Positions 16,841 to 26,407 are shown, counted from the first letter of the stretch. The stretch is 64,000 bases of DNA from Clostridia bacterium (GCA_017613735.1 JAGADF010000008.1:248001-312000); one strand, 5' to 3'. Program-made: numbers and translations. Notes: generated by a model from the sequence alone, not told the origin.

Positions 16841-17662
16841 ATGGATTTTATGGATACGGTAAAAAAGCTTATTGACTCGGCTTCACAAGACGTTATGCAC
16901 GCTCTGCTTCGTATTATCGGCGCGCTGCTGCTTCTTCTTATCGGCTTCAAGGTTATAAAATGGGTTTGCAAAAAGCTTAAGGAATCGAAGTTTTCGAAAA
17001 AGCTCGACTCCTCTCTCGCGTCCTTTTTAAACAGCTTTATTTCAATAACGCTCAATCTTCTGCTTGTCGTTCTTGCGGTTTCGATTTTAGGCGTCCCGAT
17101 GGCGACTATTGTAACGGTAGTCGGTACGGCGGGGCTTGCAATAGGGCTTGCGCTTCAGGGAAGTCTCAGCAATTTCGCCGGCGGATTTATTATAATTCTG
17201 TTCAAACCGTTTTCGGTCGGCGATTACATAGAGGTCGGCGGTTACGCGGGCAATGTCACCGACATAGGCCTTTTCTACACGACTCTCGTATCCCTTGACC
17301 ATTCGAGGATTTCGCTTCCCAACAGCGTAGTTTCGAGCAAAGAGCTTGTCAACTGTTCGGCAGTCGGCACAAGAGTTGTAAACCTTGAAATCGGCGTTGC
17401 ATACGGCAGCGATATCAAAAAGGCCGAAGCGGTTCTTACGGATGTTGCAAAGAACTGTGAAATGTCATTGAAAGACCGCGAGCCGATTGCATTTGTAACG
17501 AAATACGCGGAAAGCTCGATTATCATTAACCTTCGTTACTGGGTTAAAAGTCAGGACTACCTGACAAGTCAGGCGGACGTAATGGACAAAATAAAAGAGG
17601 CGTTTGATATTAATGATATTAAATTCCCCTTCCCGCAGCTCGACGTTCATCTTGACAAATAA
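16841..17662 (+). CDS. mscS: small-conductance mechanosensitive channel, MscS family
   Basis: Membrane channel of 273 residues that opens on hypo-osmotic shock to release solutes. A first helix (about 20-45) is followed by a second (about 65-85). The pore helix is VGTAGLAIGLALQGSLSNFAGGFIIILFKPF (about 90-120), with the Gly/Ala packing typical of MscS TM3, then the soluble beta domain (VGDYIEVGGYAGNVTDIGLF). Start ATG 16841 follows GGAGGTG. It stands alone between a promoter region and a terminator. Confidence 0.93.
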   Translation: MDFMDTVKKLIDSASQDVMHALLRIIGALLLLLIGFKVIKWVCKKLKESKFSKKLDSSLASFLNSFISITLNLLLVVLAVSILGVPMATIVTVVGTAGLAIGLALQGSLSNFAGGFIIILFKPFSVGDYIEVGGYAGNVTDIGLFYTTLVSLDHSRISLPNSVVSSKELVNCSAVGTRVVNLEIGVAYGSDIKKAEAVLTDVAKNCEMSLKDREPIAFVTKYAESSIIINLRYWVKSQDYLTSQADVMDKIKEAFDINDIKFPFPQLDVHLDK

Positions 17663-17673
17663 AAACGAAAAAC

Positions 17674-17703
17674 AAAAACGCCTCTGTCGGAGGCGTTTTT
17701 TAT
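17674..17703. terminator. bidirectional terminator mscS/potD
   Basis: 11-bp stem (17674-17684 and 17690-17700, loop TGTCG) with A5 before and T5+ after, between the convergent ends of mscS and potD. Confidence 0.85.
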
Positions 17704-18935
17704 TATACATTATAATATTTCTTCATTTTCCTCTTACGCAGGACGGTTATGACGATTACGAGCACTATCAGAATATCAACTGCAAAAAAGGCTATATAGA
17801 TTATCTTCGCGTTATTTTCGCCCTTGACCTTCATCCAGAGAGTATTCATATACTGAAGCGTGTCGTTCGGCAGATTGTGGAACTGCTGAACGGTGATGCT
17901 ATCGGGGTCGGGATAAACCGCTTCGGAGTCCGAAAGCGAGAACTCGCCGCTGTCGATAACCGTTTTATTCGCGGTTGCGTAACAAATATATTCGGCATTT
18001 GCAAGCGCAACCTCGGGTTCAAGCATAAAGTTTATAAACGCCTCTGCGCCCTTTTTGTTCTGGGTTGAAGTCGGAATGCACATAGCGTCATAGAAGGTAT
18101 TAACTCCCTCTTTCGGGAATGCGAAATCAAGGTCGTCGTTGTTTTCCTTCATAAGCTCGTAGTCGCCCGCGTAATAAACGCCGAGATAGTAGTCGCCGCT
18201 TTCCATCTTATTGAATATTTCATCCATAACATAAGACGGGTGCACCTTTTCGCGCTGTTCGCGAAGAAGCTCGGCAGCCTTGTCCCAGTCGTCGGTGTCG
18301 GTCGTGTTGAAATCCTGACCGAGATAAGCCTGAGCTATGGCGAAGGAATCGCGCGGATTATTGAACATAAGGATTTTGCCGTCGTACTTTTCATCCCACA
18401 GAATGCTCCAGCTGTCTGGCTTTTCCTTAATGTACTTTGTGTTATAAATAAGGATTGTCGTGCCGACATTGTATATAACGGCGTAATCCGAAATCTTTTT
18501 GCCGTCAATCTCACCGTCGACAAGATAGCCGTAATCCTCCTTGTCAAAGTGCTTTTCGTAATTCGGTATATTGGCAAAATCAAGCTTTTCAAGCATACCC
18601 TCGCTCATCAGTCTTTCGATCATATAGTCTGAGGGAATGACTATATCGTAGCTGACTCCCCCGCCCGAAAGCTTTGAATACATATTTTCGTTTGACTCAA
18701 AGGTTGTGTAGTTGACGCTGCAGCCAGTGAGATGTTCAAACTGACTTACGACGTCAAGGTCCTCGTCGTCAATATACTCGCCCCAGTTATAAATGTTGAG
18801 GGTTGTTCCCTGAAGACCTAAAGACTTGTAATACTCAACTGCTTCGTCGCTGAAGACCTCGTCCTCGCAGAATGCGGGAAGGCAGAGAGAATACATAAGA
18901 ACAAGCGAAAGAAGAATACAGAATAACTTTTTCAT
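17703..18935 (-). CDS. potD: polyamine ABC transporter substrate-binding protein, membrane-anchored
   Basis: Extracellular PotD/PotF-type binding protein for spermidine/putrescine. The signal peptide is about residues 1-23 (MKKLFCILLSLVLMYSL...AFC). The LNIYNWGEYID start of the mature domain and SYDIVIPSDYMIERL are family hallmarks. Oddly, no clear lipobox is used. Instead the C-terminus has a hydrophobic segment (YIAFFAVDILIVLVIVITVL, about 378-398) followed by RKRKMKKYY, a stop-transfer anchor. The protein, 410 residues, is longer than the usual about 350 because of this anchor. It is the last gene of the pot operon and starts 1 base before the potC stop ends. Confidence 0.9.
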   Translation of the reverse strand: MKKLFCILLSLVLMYSLCLPAFCEDEVFSDEAVEYYKSLGLQGTTLNIYNWGEYIDDEDLDVVSQFEHLTGCSVNYTTFESNENMYSKLSGGGVSYDIVIPSDYMIERLMSEGMLEKLDFANIPNYEKHFDKEDYGYLVDGEIDGKKISDYAVIYNVGTTILIYNTKYIKEKPDSWSILWDEKYDGKILMFNNPRDSFAIAQAYLGQDFNTTDTDDWDKAAELLREQREKVHPSYVMDEIFNKMESGDYYLGVYYAGDYELMKENNDDLDFAFPKEGVNTFYDAMCIPTSTQNKKGAEAFINFMLEPEVALANAEYICYATANKTVIDSGEFSLSDSEAVYPDPDSITVQQFHNLPNDTLQYMNTLWMKVKGENNAKIIYIAFFAVDILIVLVIVITVLRKRKMKKYYNV

Positions 18936-19759
18936 TACAGTTCCCCCTTTGCTTTGCGCTGTTTCTTATCGGACTTCGCCTGAACAATGTTCATTATTAT
19001 AAGCAGGACTAGAATAGCGACAAACATAAGAGTCGAAAGCGCGTACATATCGGGCTTTACACGTTTTTTCGTCATTGAGAAAATGTGTATGGGAAGCGTC
19101 TGGAACGCGGGTCCGTTTGTGAAATACGAAATGATGAAATCGTCAAGAGACAGCGTAAACGCCATAATCGCACCCGAAACAATACCGGGTAAAATCTGCG
19201 GAAAAACGACCTTGAAGAAAGCCTGAACGGGCGGGCAGCCGAGGTCCTGAGCCGCTTCGTAAATTCTTCTGTCGGTCTGTCTTAATTTCGGCAATACGGA
19301 AAGGATGACATAGGGAAGCTGGAAGCTGATATGAGCGATAAGAATTGTGCCGAATCCCAGCGTGTCCTTCTGACCGAGAAGCCTACCCGCAAATACGAAC
19401 AGAAGCATCATCGAAATACCGGTTACGATTTCGGGATTCATCATCGGAATATTGGTAACGGCCATAACGGTCGACTTTACGCTTTTCTTTTTAAGCGAAT
19501 CAATGCCGACTGCCGCCATAGTGCCCATCACGGTTGAAACCGCCGCCGATACGACGGCAAGAATAACCGTATTTTTAAGAGCGTTGACGGTTATGCTGTC
19601 GTGGAACAGTCTTTCATACCATTGGGTTGAAAAACCGTTCATTATGTATGTGCTGTCCGTACCGTTAAATGAGAATACCATTGTAACGACCATTGGCGCA
19701 TACAGGAAGATGAATATGAGCGCAATATAGAATTTTGAAAGCCGGGATGTCTTTGTCAT
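18935..19759 (-). CDS. potC: polyamine ABC transporter permease PotC
   Basis: Inner-membrane permease of 274 residues with six predicted helices. The EAA loop, contact site for the ATPase, reads YEAAQDLGCPPVQAFFKVVFPQ (about 160-180). SLDDFIISYFTNGP is typical of PotC. It overlaps potB by 4 bp and potD by 1 bp. Confidence 0.93.
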   Translation of the reverse strand: MTKTSRLSKFYIALIFIFLYAPMVVTMVFSFNGTDSTYIMNGFSTQWYERLFHDSITVNALKNTVILAVVSAAVSTVMGTMAAVGIDSLKKKSVKSTVMAVTNIPMMNPEIVTGISMMLLFVFAGRLLGQKDTLGFGTILIAHISFQLPYVILSVLPKLRQTDRRIYEAAQDLGCPPVQAFFKVVFPQILPGIVSGAIMAFTLSLDDFIISYFTNGPAFQTLPIHIFSMTKKRVKPDMYALSTLMFVAILVLLIIMNIVQAKSDKKQRKAKGEL

Positions 19760-20589
19760 ACAAGCACACCTCCGTCTTCTTCACTGTCGGTAAAGTAATT
19801 GAGCACGCCAAGGCAAATAAGAATAAGCACCATAAGCACGAGCGACAGCGCCGCGCCGAGGTTATAGTTATAAGCCGTCTGGAACTGACCTTCAATAACG
19901 TCGCCGATTAAGTTAATCTGACCGCCGCCGAGCTTCTGGGTAATATAGAAGGTACTGACGGACGGGACAAATACCATTGTTATTCCGCTTGCAATTCCGG
20001 GAACAGAAAGCGGAAGAACAACTCTTCTTAAGGTGTCGAACTTATTGCTGCCGAGGTCGTTTGCCGCCTCGATAAGCGAATAGTCCATTCTGTCCATAAC
20101 CGTATAAAGCGGTAAAATCATATACGGCAGGAAATTGTAAACCATGCCGAGGATGACCGCGCCAGGAGTATTTAGCATGGTGAGCGGCTCCTCAAGACCG
20201 AACAGGCCTAAAAAGCCGTTGATAACTCCGGAATCGCCGAGAATTGTCATCCACGAATATGTCCTGATAAGAAAGCTCATCCACATAGGAAGCATAACAA
20301 GCATTACGGACATTCTTTTAAAAGAAACGCCGCAGTGCGAAAGAAAATACGCAAACGGATAAGCGAGTAAAAGGCAGATGGCCGTCGCTATCGCGCCGTA
20401 GCCCACGGAAAGAATAAACGTGCTCGCGTAGTCGCCGATTTGCCTTATGCTCTCAAGCGAAGCCTTGCCCGACGAATCGGTAAAGGCGTAATAAATGACC
20501 ATTATAAGCGGAGCTATCGTAAAAAGCACTGCCCAGAGCATATAAGGCGCATTTATTATCTTTTTAAGGAAGGAAGGCTGTTTCATCAT
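19756..20589 (-). CDS. potB: polyamine ABC transporter permease PotB
   Basis: Partner permease of PotC, 277 residues, six helices. The EAA loop is [22 protein letters not shown] (about 175-195), and [20 protein letters not shown] is a PotB signature. It overlaps potA and potC by 4 bp each, so the four genes form one coupled operon. Confidence 0.93.
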   Translation of the reverse strand: MMKQPSFLKKIINAPYMLWAVLFTIAPLIMVIYYAFTDSSGKASLESIRQIGDYASTFILSVGYGAIATAICLLLAYPFAYFLSHCGVSFKRMSVMLVMLPMWMSFLIRTYSWMTILGDSGVINGFLGLFGLEEPLTMLNTPGAVILGMVYNFLPYMILPLYTVMDRMDYSLIEAANDLGSNKFDTLRRVVLPLSVPGIASGITMVFVPSVSTFYITQKLGGGQINLIGDVIEGQFQTAYNYNLGAALSLVLMVLILICLGVLNYFTDSEEDGGVLV

Positions 20590-21719
20590 TCTTCCTCCGC
20601 GTCGTCAATCGTCGGGTCCGAAAGCTCGTCAAACTCCTCGCTGAAGGAGCTGTAATCGCCGTAAAGTCCCGAATACTGACTCTTCTTCATAATATGGATT
20701 TCATCAGGCTTGACGACAATTCCTATGTAGTCGTCCACCTCGCTTTTTTCGGTAGTCTGAATCATCCATTTAAAGCCCTTGATATCGACTATTATTTCAT
20801 AGTGAACGCCCTTAAAGGTAACCGACGTAACGAGTCCCTTGAGCATTCCCTCGTCGGCGGGAACAACGTCAACGTCCTCGGGACGTATAACGACGTCGAC
20901 GGGTTCGTCCTTTTTAAAGCCCTTGTCGACGCACTGGAAACGGATGCCCGCAAATTCGACCGAGAAATCCTCGTGCATAATGCCGTCAAGAATATTACTC
21001 TCGCCGATAAAGTCCGCAACAAACGCGTTTGCGGGTTCGTTATAAACATCAGTCGGAGTGCCTATTTGCTGAATCTTGCCGCCGTCCATTACGACAATGG
21101 TGTCGGACATCGAAAGCGCTTCCTCCTGGTCGTGAGTGACATATATAAACGTTATGCCGAGCTTTTGCTGAATGGACTTAAGCTCAACCTGCATATCCTT
21201 GCGAAGCTTTAAATCAAGCGCGCCGAGCGGCTCGTCGAGAAGAAGAACCCTCGGCTTTACCGCAAGCGCGCGGGCGATAGCCACACGCTGTTGCTGACCG
21301 CCCGAAAGAGAGGCGATATTCCTGTTGCCGAAGCCCTTTAAGTTGACAAGCGAAAGCATTTCGCTTACGGTCTGTCTTATTTCGTCCTCTTTAACCTTTT
21401 TAAGCCTCAAACCGAACGCTATATTTTCATATACGTTCAGATGCGGAAAGAGCGCATAACGCTGAAAAATGGTGTTGACCTGCCTTTTATAAGCGGGAAC
21501 ACCGTTGATTTTTTTGCCGTCAAAAATAACATCACCCTTGTCAGGCTCCAAAAATCCCGCAATAATGCGAAGGGTTGTGGTTTTACCGCAACCGGAAGGA
21601 CCTAAAAGTGTGATGAATTCGTTTTCGTCTATTTTGAGAGATATGTCGTCCAATATCGTCTCACCGTCAAATGCAACGGAAATGTTTTCAAGCTTTATAA
21701 TCTCCTTTGAATTTTTCAA
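20586..21719 (-). CDS. potA: polyamine ABC transporter ATPase PotA
   Basis: ATPase that powers the PotB-PotC permease. Walker A is GPSGCGKTT (about residue 40), the signature [16 protein letters not shown] (about 140) and Walker [13 protein letters not shown] (about 160). A TOBE domain occupies about 280-345. The start is a TTG at 21719, supported by AAGGGG 8 bases upstream and by a fitting N-terminus ([14 protein letters not shown]). 377 residues is the normal length. It is the first gene of the operon, which has a good promoter. Confidence 0.93.
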   Translation of the reverse strand: MKNSKEIIKLENISVAFDGETILDDISLKIDENEFITLLGPSGCGKTTTLRIIAGFLEPDKGDVIFDGKKINGVPAYKRQVNTIFQRYALFPHLNVYENIAFGLRLKKVKEDEIRQTVSEMLSLVNLKGFGNRNIASLSGGQQQRVAIARALAVKPRVLLLDEPLGALDLKLRKDMQVELKSIQQKLGITFIYVTHDQEEALSMSDTIVVMDGGKIQQIGTPTDVYNEPANAFVADFIGESNILDGIMHEDFSVEFAGIRFQCVDKGFKKDEPVDVVIRPEDVDVVPADEGMLKGLVTSVTFKGVHYEIIVDIKGFKWMIQTTEKSEVDDYIGIVVKPDEIHIMKKSQYSGLYGDYSSFSEEFDELSDPTIDDAEEE

Positions 21720-21808
21720 TTATGCAGCCCCTTTCCAACCGATAGATATAGTTGAGCGCCACCCGTGTTTTTTTAAGGGAATTATGCGTTCTAATTGGTA
21801 TAGATACT

Positions 21809-21836
21809 AATATACACTTTTTTTCGTAATTGTCAA
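21809..21836 (-). promoter_or_regulatory. promoter of the potABCD operon
   Basis: On the minus strand: consensus TTGACA at 21831-21836, 16-bp spacer, TATATT at 21809-21814. Confidence 0.7.
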
Positions 21837-21870
21837 CAAAAAACGAAGTCATAAGCCGTCTTTTTGACAA

Positions 21871-21900
21871 TTGACCTGATTATTTTTCGTGTGATATAAT
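21871..21900 (+). promoter_or_regulatory. promoter of the cell-wall repeat protein gene
   Basis: TTGACC at 21871-21876, 18-bp spacer, perfect TATAAT at 21895-21900; a TTGACA lies 7 bp further upstream. It is divergent from the pot promoter, with the two -35 boxes about 35 bp apart. Confidence 0.7.
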
Positions 21901-21932
21901 TATTTAAACCAATTTAACGGAGGTTGATAAAA

Positions 21933-24038
21933 ATGAAAAAAACGCTGGCTATTATTCTAATAACCGTAATGCTTCTTTCTGCGATTTCCGTTTCCGCTTA
22001 TGCGGCAAATAACGGACCGGCAAATGTTGAATATGCATTTATATCCGTTTTCTATGCTGCAGGCAACGAACCGGATTCACAGCCTTACGGTCATATTTAT
22101 TCAAACTACACCACAATCAACAACGCCGTTCCCGGCGTAACCTATGACAAGGCTTCAAACACCCTGACGCTTAACAATTACAAAAACGCCAAGGCGGCTA
22201 TCAGCGCCAATATGATGGGCGACAACTTCAAAATCAATGTCATAGGCGATTGCGAGATAGCGGAAATTATGGCTTACGGCGACGGCTGGGGCGGCTCGGT
22301 TACCATTACGGGCACCGGCACGCTTACCGTCAACAAATCCGGAATATGCGACAATGCAATTTCCCTCTATGCGGAAAGCACAGCTTCATCCTTGCATATC
22401 GACAGCAGCGTTACTGTTATTCTTTACGGTAACGAAGGCGTATTTTACAGCAATTACAATGCTGTTACAAGCACCGGCGCTGTTGTTACGGCAGGAAACG
22501 GTCAGAATGTTTTTACAATCAAAAAGGAAGGTTCCTCATACCGTTACCGCACAGCCTTAAGCGCATTTTTGATTAATAATCCCGACGGTACGCGCTACGC
22601 ATATTACAAAACAACGCGTTCGGGCGATCCCGACGGAATATACGGCACCTGCGTTATGACAACCAGCGCAGGCAAAAAGACCTATAGCGTCACAAAGTAT
22701 TTCCATTCCGACACTTACGGCGTCGACCTTCCCGACCGTACGTTCAACGAACAATACGGCAACGAATGGGGCGAGGTTGAGTTCACCAGAGAACAGTTCG
22801 ACGAACTCGGATTCCAGATGACCGTTACCGGTCAGCAGCCGAGCCACGTTTTCTTTGATGACGGCGACTGGTACAGCGGATATCTTCTTACAAATTCCGC
22901 CGACCCCGACGGCGTATATATGATTAACTGCAGCAACTATTCCTATACCAACCAGAACGATTTTTCAACCTACACTTTCAAAGGAACTATTTACAGAATT
23001 TTATTAAACGCACAGGCAACTCAGTATTATAAGGATACAAGCTTCACACCGATTGAAATCGGTACGGACAATGAATACGGCGCTCTTCCCGCAGGCTATG
23101 TTCCCGTTGCGGAGGACGAGTATCAGGAACTCTATATTCAGGGTAACGTTTCCGAGATTCAGGGTACGGTTTTCACCGACAGTTCGGACAAATGGTATCT
23201 TGTACATGACGAATACTATAACGGCAACCAGATACAGACCGTATACGACCTTGTTTATGACGAAGATATTGATTTTTACTTCACAAACGGCGAAAGTAAC
23301 GCGGTAGGCATTGACGACCTTACAATTTATCTCACATATGAACCCTGCGAAGGTCAGTACAACTACTCAACCTCGGTCAAGAACTTCACATTCCAGGGTT
23401 CCGAAAAGAACGGCTTTATAACCGTAGACGGCAAAACCTATTACTATTTAAACGGTGTAATGCAGAAGGGCTTGAAGACCATTGACGGTAAGAAATACTA
23501 TTTCGGCTCTGACGGCGTTATGTATGTAAAGCGTCTGATTTCCGTAAGCGGTAAAAAGTATTATATGGGCGCTGACGGAGCGGCTTATACGAAAAAGCTT
23601 ATCTCCGTAAACGGCAAAAAGTATTATATGGGTTCTGACGGCGTTGCATATACGAACAAGCTTATTTCCGTAAACGGCAAGAAGTACTATATGGGCAAAG
23701 ACGGCGCGGCATATACAAGCAAGCTCATTTCAGTTGACGGTAAGAAATACTATATGGGCAAGGACGGCGTCGCATACACAAGCAAGCTCGCTTCAATCGA
23801 TGGCAAGAAATACTACTTCGGCAAGGACGGAGTTGCTTACAAGTCAAAGCTCATTTCAGTAAGCGGAAAGAAATACTATATCGGTAAGGACTGCGTAGCT
23901 TATAAATCAAAGTTTGCATCACTTAGCGGTAAGAAATACTATTTCGGCTCCGACTGCGCAATGTATAAGAGCAAGACCTTCTCGGTAAGCGGCGTTAAAT
24001 GGAGAGCAGATTCCAACGGCGTTTGCAAGAAAGTATAA
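21933..24038 (+). CDS. secreted protein with C-terminal cell-wall-binding repeats
   Basis: A 701-residue exported protein of unknown function. Residues 1-25 are a signal peptide (KKTLAIILITVMLLSAIS...AYA). Residues about 60-210 contain LTLNNY and SVTITGTGTLTV-type beta-strand repeats, like the solenoid carbohydrate-binding-like regions of gut Firmicute surface proteins. A middle region (about 210-480) is rich in Tyr/Asp and unassigned. The C-terminus (about 490-700) has about nine 21-residue repeats of the form LISVNGKKYYMGSDGVAYTNK, resembling CW_binding (choline/glucan-binding) repeats that attach proteins non-covalently to the cell wall. ATG 21933 follows GGAGGT; the TTG at 21924 lies inside that site. 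It is a single gene with its own promoter and terminator. Confidence 0.85.
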   Translation: MKKTLAIILITVMLLSAISVSAYAANNGPANVEYAFISVFYAAGNEPDSQPYGHIYSNYTTINNAVPGVTYDKASNTLTLNNYKNAKAAISANMMGDNFKINVIGDCEIAEIMAYGDGWGGSVTITGTGTLTVNKSGICDNAISLYAESTASSLHIDSSVTVILYGNEGVFYSNYNAVTSTGAVVTAGNGQNVFTIKKEGSSYRYRTALSAFLINNPDGTRYAYYKTTRSGDPDGIYGTCVMTTSAGKKTYSVTKYFHSDTYGVDLPDRTFNEQYGNEWGEVEFTREQFDELGFQMTVTGQQPSHVFFDDGDWYSGYLLTNSADPDGVYMINCSNYSYTNQNDFSTYTFKGTIYRILLNAQATQYYKDTSFTPIEIGTDNEYGALPAGYVPVAEDEYQELYIQGNVSEIQGTVFTDSSDKWYLVHDEYYNGNQIQTVYDLVYDEDIDFYFTNGESNAVGIDDLTIYLTYEPCEGQYNYSTSVKNFTFQGSEKNGFITVDGKTYYYLNGVMQKGLKTIDGKKYYFGSDGVMYVKRLISVSGKKYYMGADGAAYTKKLISVNGKKYYMGSDGVAYTNKLISVNGKKYYMGKDGAAYTSKLISVDGKKYYMGKDGVAYTSKLASIDGKKYYFGKDGVAYKSKLISVSGKKYYIGKDCVAYKSKFASLSGKKYYFGSDCAMYKSKTFSVSGVKWRADSNGVCKKV
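23465..23990 (+). repeat. 63-bp in-frame tandem repeats (cell-wall-binding modules)
   Basis: About eight imperfect units of 63 bp encode a GKKYY(M/F)G(K/S)DG(V/A)AY core. The central units differ mostly at third codon positions and at a few residues. Such tandem coding repeats commonly change copy number by recombination. Confidence 0.8.
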
Positions 24039-24051
24039 AAAAGCATATTTT

Positions 24052-24090
24052 AACGGCTCCCTCAAATGAGGGAGCCGTTTATTTTTTTAT
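24052..24090. terminator. terminator, copy 1 of a recurring hairpin
   Basis: Perfect 12-bp stem AACGGCTCCCTC / GAGGGAGCCGTT with loop AAAT and T-tracts on both sides. It lies between the convergent cell-wall protein gene and cysS. The same stem core occurs at 55879 and 59412. Confidence 0.9.
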
Positions 24091-24094
24091 TTTA

Positions 24095-25492
24095 TTATTC
24101 TCTGTGCCATTTAACGCCCTGAGGAGTGTCTTCGAGTACGATTCCCTGAGCCTTGAGGTCGTCGCGGATTTTATCGGCGGTCGCCCAGTCCCTGTTTTTT
24201 CTCGCCTCATTACGCTCGGCGATAAGCTTTTCGATTTCGTCGTCAAGGCTTTCGCTCTTTCGGTTGTAAACAAGACCGAGAACACCCGTAAGCGTATCGA
24301 ACAGCTCTGTCGCATATTCAACAGCCGCCTTTGAAGCGTTGTTCTCAATTACGTTGATATTAATATCGCGGACAAGCTCAAATACCGCGGCAATCGCGTC
24401 GGCGGTGTTAAGGTCGTCCTCCATCGCCTCGTCAAACTGCTTCTGACGCGGAGAAAGGATTGCCCTGATTTTTTCAAGGTCACCGTCACCATCGGGTGCA
24501 TTTTTAAGCGCAAAATCAAGGCTGTCGCGGCAGGTGTAAAGACGGGTAAGCGAAGCCTTGCACTGCTCGATAATATCAATGCTGTAATTAATCGGACCTC
24601 TGTACTGAGAAGAAATCATAAGATAGCGGATGGGCTCGTAGCCGTATTTCTCGGCGACGTCGCGGACTGTGAAGAAATTGCCGAGCGACTTCGACATTTT
24701 TACGTTATCGACGTTGATATAACCGTTATGCATCCAGTAATGAGCAAACGGCGCGCCGTTGCAGCACTCGCTCTGGGCTATTTCGTTTTCGTGGTGCGGG
24801 AAAATCAAATCCTGACCGCCGCAGTGAATGTCGATTGTTGTTCCGAGATATCTTCTTACCATAGCCGAGCATTCGATGTGCCAGCCCGGTCTGCCCTTGC
24901 CCCAGGGGCTTTCCCAGTAAGGCTCGCCGGGTTTTGCCGATTTCCAGAGAGCGAAATCCATCGGGTCGTTTTTAACCTCGCCGATATTTATTCTCGCGCC
25001 GGCTTCAAGGTCCTCAAGCGGCTGATGGGAGAGCTTTCCGTATTCGTCAAAATTTTTAGGCGAAAAATATACGTCGCCGTTTTCGGCGGGATAAGCATAA
25101 CCCTTTTCAACAAGAGTGCTTATGATATTTATAATCTCGTCAATGTTTTCCGTAGCCTTGGGATGAACGGTGGCTTCCCTGACGTTAAGTCCCTTCGCGT
25201 CCGTCCAGAACTCCTTTATATACTTTTCGGAGACCGTTTTGTAATCGGAGTTTTCCTCAATTGCCCTTTTAATGATTTTATCGTCAATGTCGGTAAAATT
25301 CTGAACAAAAATTACCTTATTGCCCTTGTATTCAAGATAGCGGCGCAATACGTCGAAAACGCAGAGCGGGCGCGCGTTGCCTATATGAATAAAGTTATAT
25401 ACGGTCGGCCCGCAGGCGTAAATTCTGTATTCGCCTTCGGTAATCGGGATTAATTCTTCCTTTTTTCTTGTGAGCGTATTATAGATTCTCAT
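24095..25492 (-). CDS. cysS: cysteinyl-tRNA synthetase
   Basis: Class I synthetase that charges tRNA-Cys. YACGPTVYNFIHIGNARP holds the zinc-binding Cys and the HIGH-like motif (about residues 25-42). WHIECSAMV contributes further zinc ligands, and KMSKSLGN (about 265) is the KMSKS loop. 465 residues is the normal length. It lies 11 bases after cysE and shares its T-box leader, so charging and synthesis of cysteine respond together to uncharged tRNA-Cys. Confidence 0.97.
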   Translation of the reverse strand: MRIYNTLTRKKEELIPITEGEYRIYACGPTVYNFIHIGNARPLCVFDVLRRYLEYKGNKVIFVQNFTDIDDKIIKRAIEENSDYKTVSEKYIKEFWTDAKGLNVREATVHPKATENIDEIINIISTLVEKGYAYPAENGDVYFSPKNFDEYGKLSHQPLEDLEAGARINIGEVKNDPMDFALWKSAKPGEPYWESPWGKGRPGWHIECSAMVRRYLGTTIDIHCGGQDLIFPHHENEIAQSECCNGAPFAHYWMHNGYINVDNVKMSKSLGNFFTVRDVAEKYGYEPIRYLMISSQYRGPINYSIDIIEQCKASLTRLYTCRDSLDFALKNAPDGDGDLEKIRAILSPRQKQFDEAMEDDLNTADAIAAVFELVRDININVIENNASKAAVEYATELFDTLTGVLGLVYNRKSESLDDEIEKLIAERNEARKNRDWATADKIRDDLKAQGIVLEDTPQGVKWHRE

Positions 25493-25503
25493 ACCTGTTC
25501 TCC

Positions 25504-26127
25504 TTATTTATTCAAAAGCTTTTTAAGCTCGTCAATCTGATTCTGCAAATCGTCTATTTCCTGCTGAATCGGGTCGGGAATGTCAATCTGGTCAAGGTCG
25601 TTTACCCTTTCGCCGTTCATTCTTACAACCTTAGCGGGAACGCCGACGGCAGTCGTATTGGGCGGGATTTCGTCAAGCACCACCGCGCCCGCGGCTATTT
25701 TAACGTTGTCGCCGATTTTCATCGGGCCTAAAACCTTCGCGCCCGCGCCTATCATAACGTTATTGCCAATAGTCGGGTGACGTTTGCCCGTGTCTTTACC
25801 CGTACCGCCGAGGGTAACGCCCTGATAAATGGTAACGTCGTCGCCGATTTCGGTTGTTTCGCCTATAACAACTCCCGTTCCGTGGTCAATGAAAAACCGT
25901 CTGCCGATTTTAGCGGCGGGGTGAATTTCAATGCCCGTTTTATGAGCCGCGCGTTGAGAAACCCAGCGCGCAAGAAACTTCATATTATGGCGGTAAAACC
26001 AGTTCGCCCTGCGGTGCATACGGATTGCTATTGAACCCGGATACAGAAAATACGCCTCAAAATCAGACCTTGAAGCAGGGTCTCGCTCGCGGACTGTTTT
26101 TATGTCTTCTCGCATTCTGTCAAACAT
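25504..26127 (-). CDS. cysE: serine O-acetyltransferase
   Basis: Acetylates L-serine with acetyl-CoA to O-acetylserine, the precursor of cysteine. After an alpha-helical N-terminus come left-handed beta-helix hexapeptide repeats ([40 protein letters not shown]). The His residues near IDHGTG and RHP are in the active site. The start ATG 26127 (MFDRMREDI) follows GGAGGA at the usual spacing; the reading could extend to 26190 but would run through the T-box terminator. The product is 207 residues. It is the first gene of the cysE-cysS operon. Confidence 0.95.
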   Translation of the reverse strand: MFDRMREDIKTVRERDPASRSDFEAYFLYPGSIAIRMHRRANWFYRHNMKFLARWVSQRAAHKTGIEIHPAAKIGRRFFIDHGTGVVIGETTEIGDDVTIYQGVTLGGTGKDTGKRHPTIGNNVMIGAGAKVLGPMKIGDNVKIAAGAVVLDEIPPNTTAVGVPAKVVRMNGERVNDLDQIDIPDPIQQEIDDLQNQIDELKKLLNK

Positions 26128-26138
26128 ATCTGTCCTCC

Positions 26139-26362
26139 AAAAAAAATAAAACGCCTCTGTAAACACAGAGGCGTAAATACGCGGGTCCACTCTTTTTTAT
26201 AACTTGAGAACCTTTAACGGAGTTACCCGTGCGGTTATTTCCCACCGCCTGCCGCAGGACGCATTTCACGCTTCTTTTCAGCCCGTCGCTTACAGCCGAC
26301 GACGACGGTTCTCTGTCAGACAGTGTAGCGTTACTTCTCCCTGCCGTTGCTTTAACTTTAAT
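26139..26362 (-). ncRNA. T-box leader, predicted cysteine-specific
   Basis: The leader on the minus strand contains the T-box sequence AGAGTGGACCCGCG (26180-26193; consensus AGGGTGGNACCGCG). A GGGAGAAGTAA start of stem I lies near 26330-26343. A rho-independent terminator follows: 10-bp stem 26151-26160/26165-26174, then TTTATTTTTTTT. The T-box bulge reads UGGA; its fourth base pairs with the tRNA discriminator base, and A fits tRNA-Cys, which has U73. A UGC (Cys codon) after GUGAAA at 26261-26263 is a likely specifier. When uncharged tRNA-Cys binds, the antiterminator should form and cysE-cysS be expressed. Confidence 0.9.
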
Positions 26363-26370
26363 TTCAACCT

Positions 26371-26399
26371 ATTTTATTCTATTTTTTTCGCTTTGTCAA
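26371..26399 (-). promoter_or_regulatory. promoter of the T-box cysE-cysS operon
   Basis: On the minus strand: TTGACA at 26394-26399, 17-bp spacer, TAAAAT at 26371-26376, just upstream of the T-box leader. The -35 lies against the end of the alcohol dehydrogenase gene. Confidence 0.8.
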
Positions 26400-26407
26400 C
26401 AAAACAA

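Noticed and set aside
23465-23990. Regular 63-bp spacing resembling a CRISPR array
   Set aside because: The units are in-frame protein repeats without unique spacers, and no cas genes are present.
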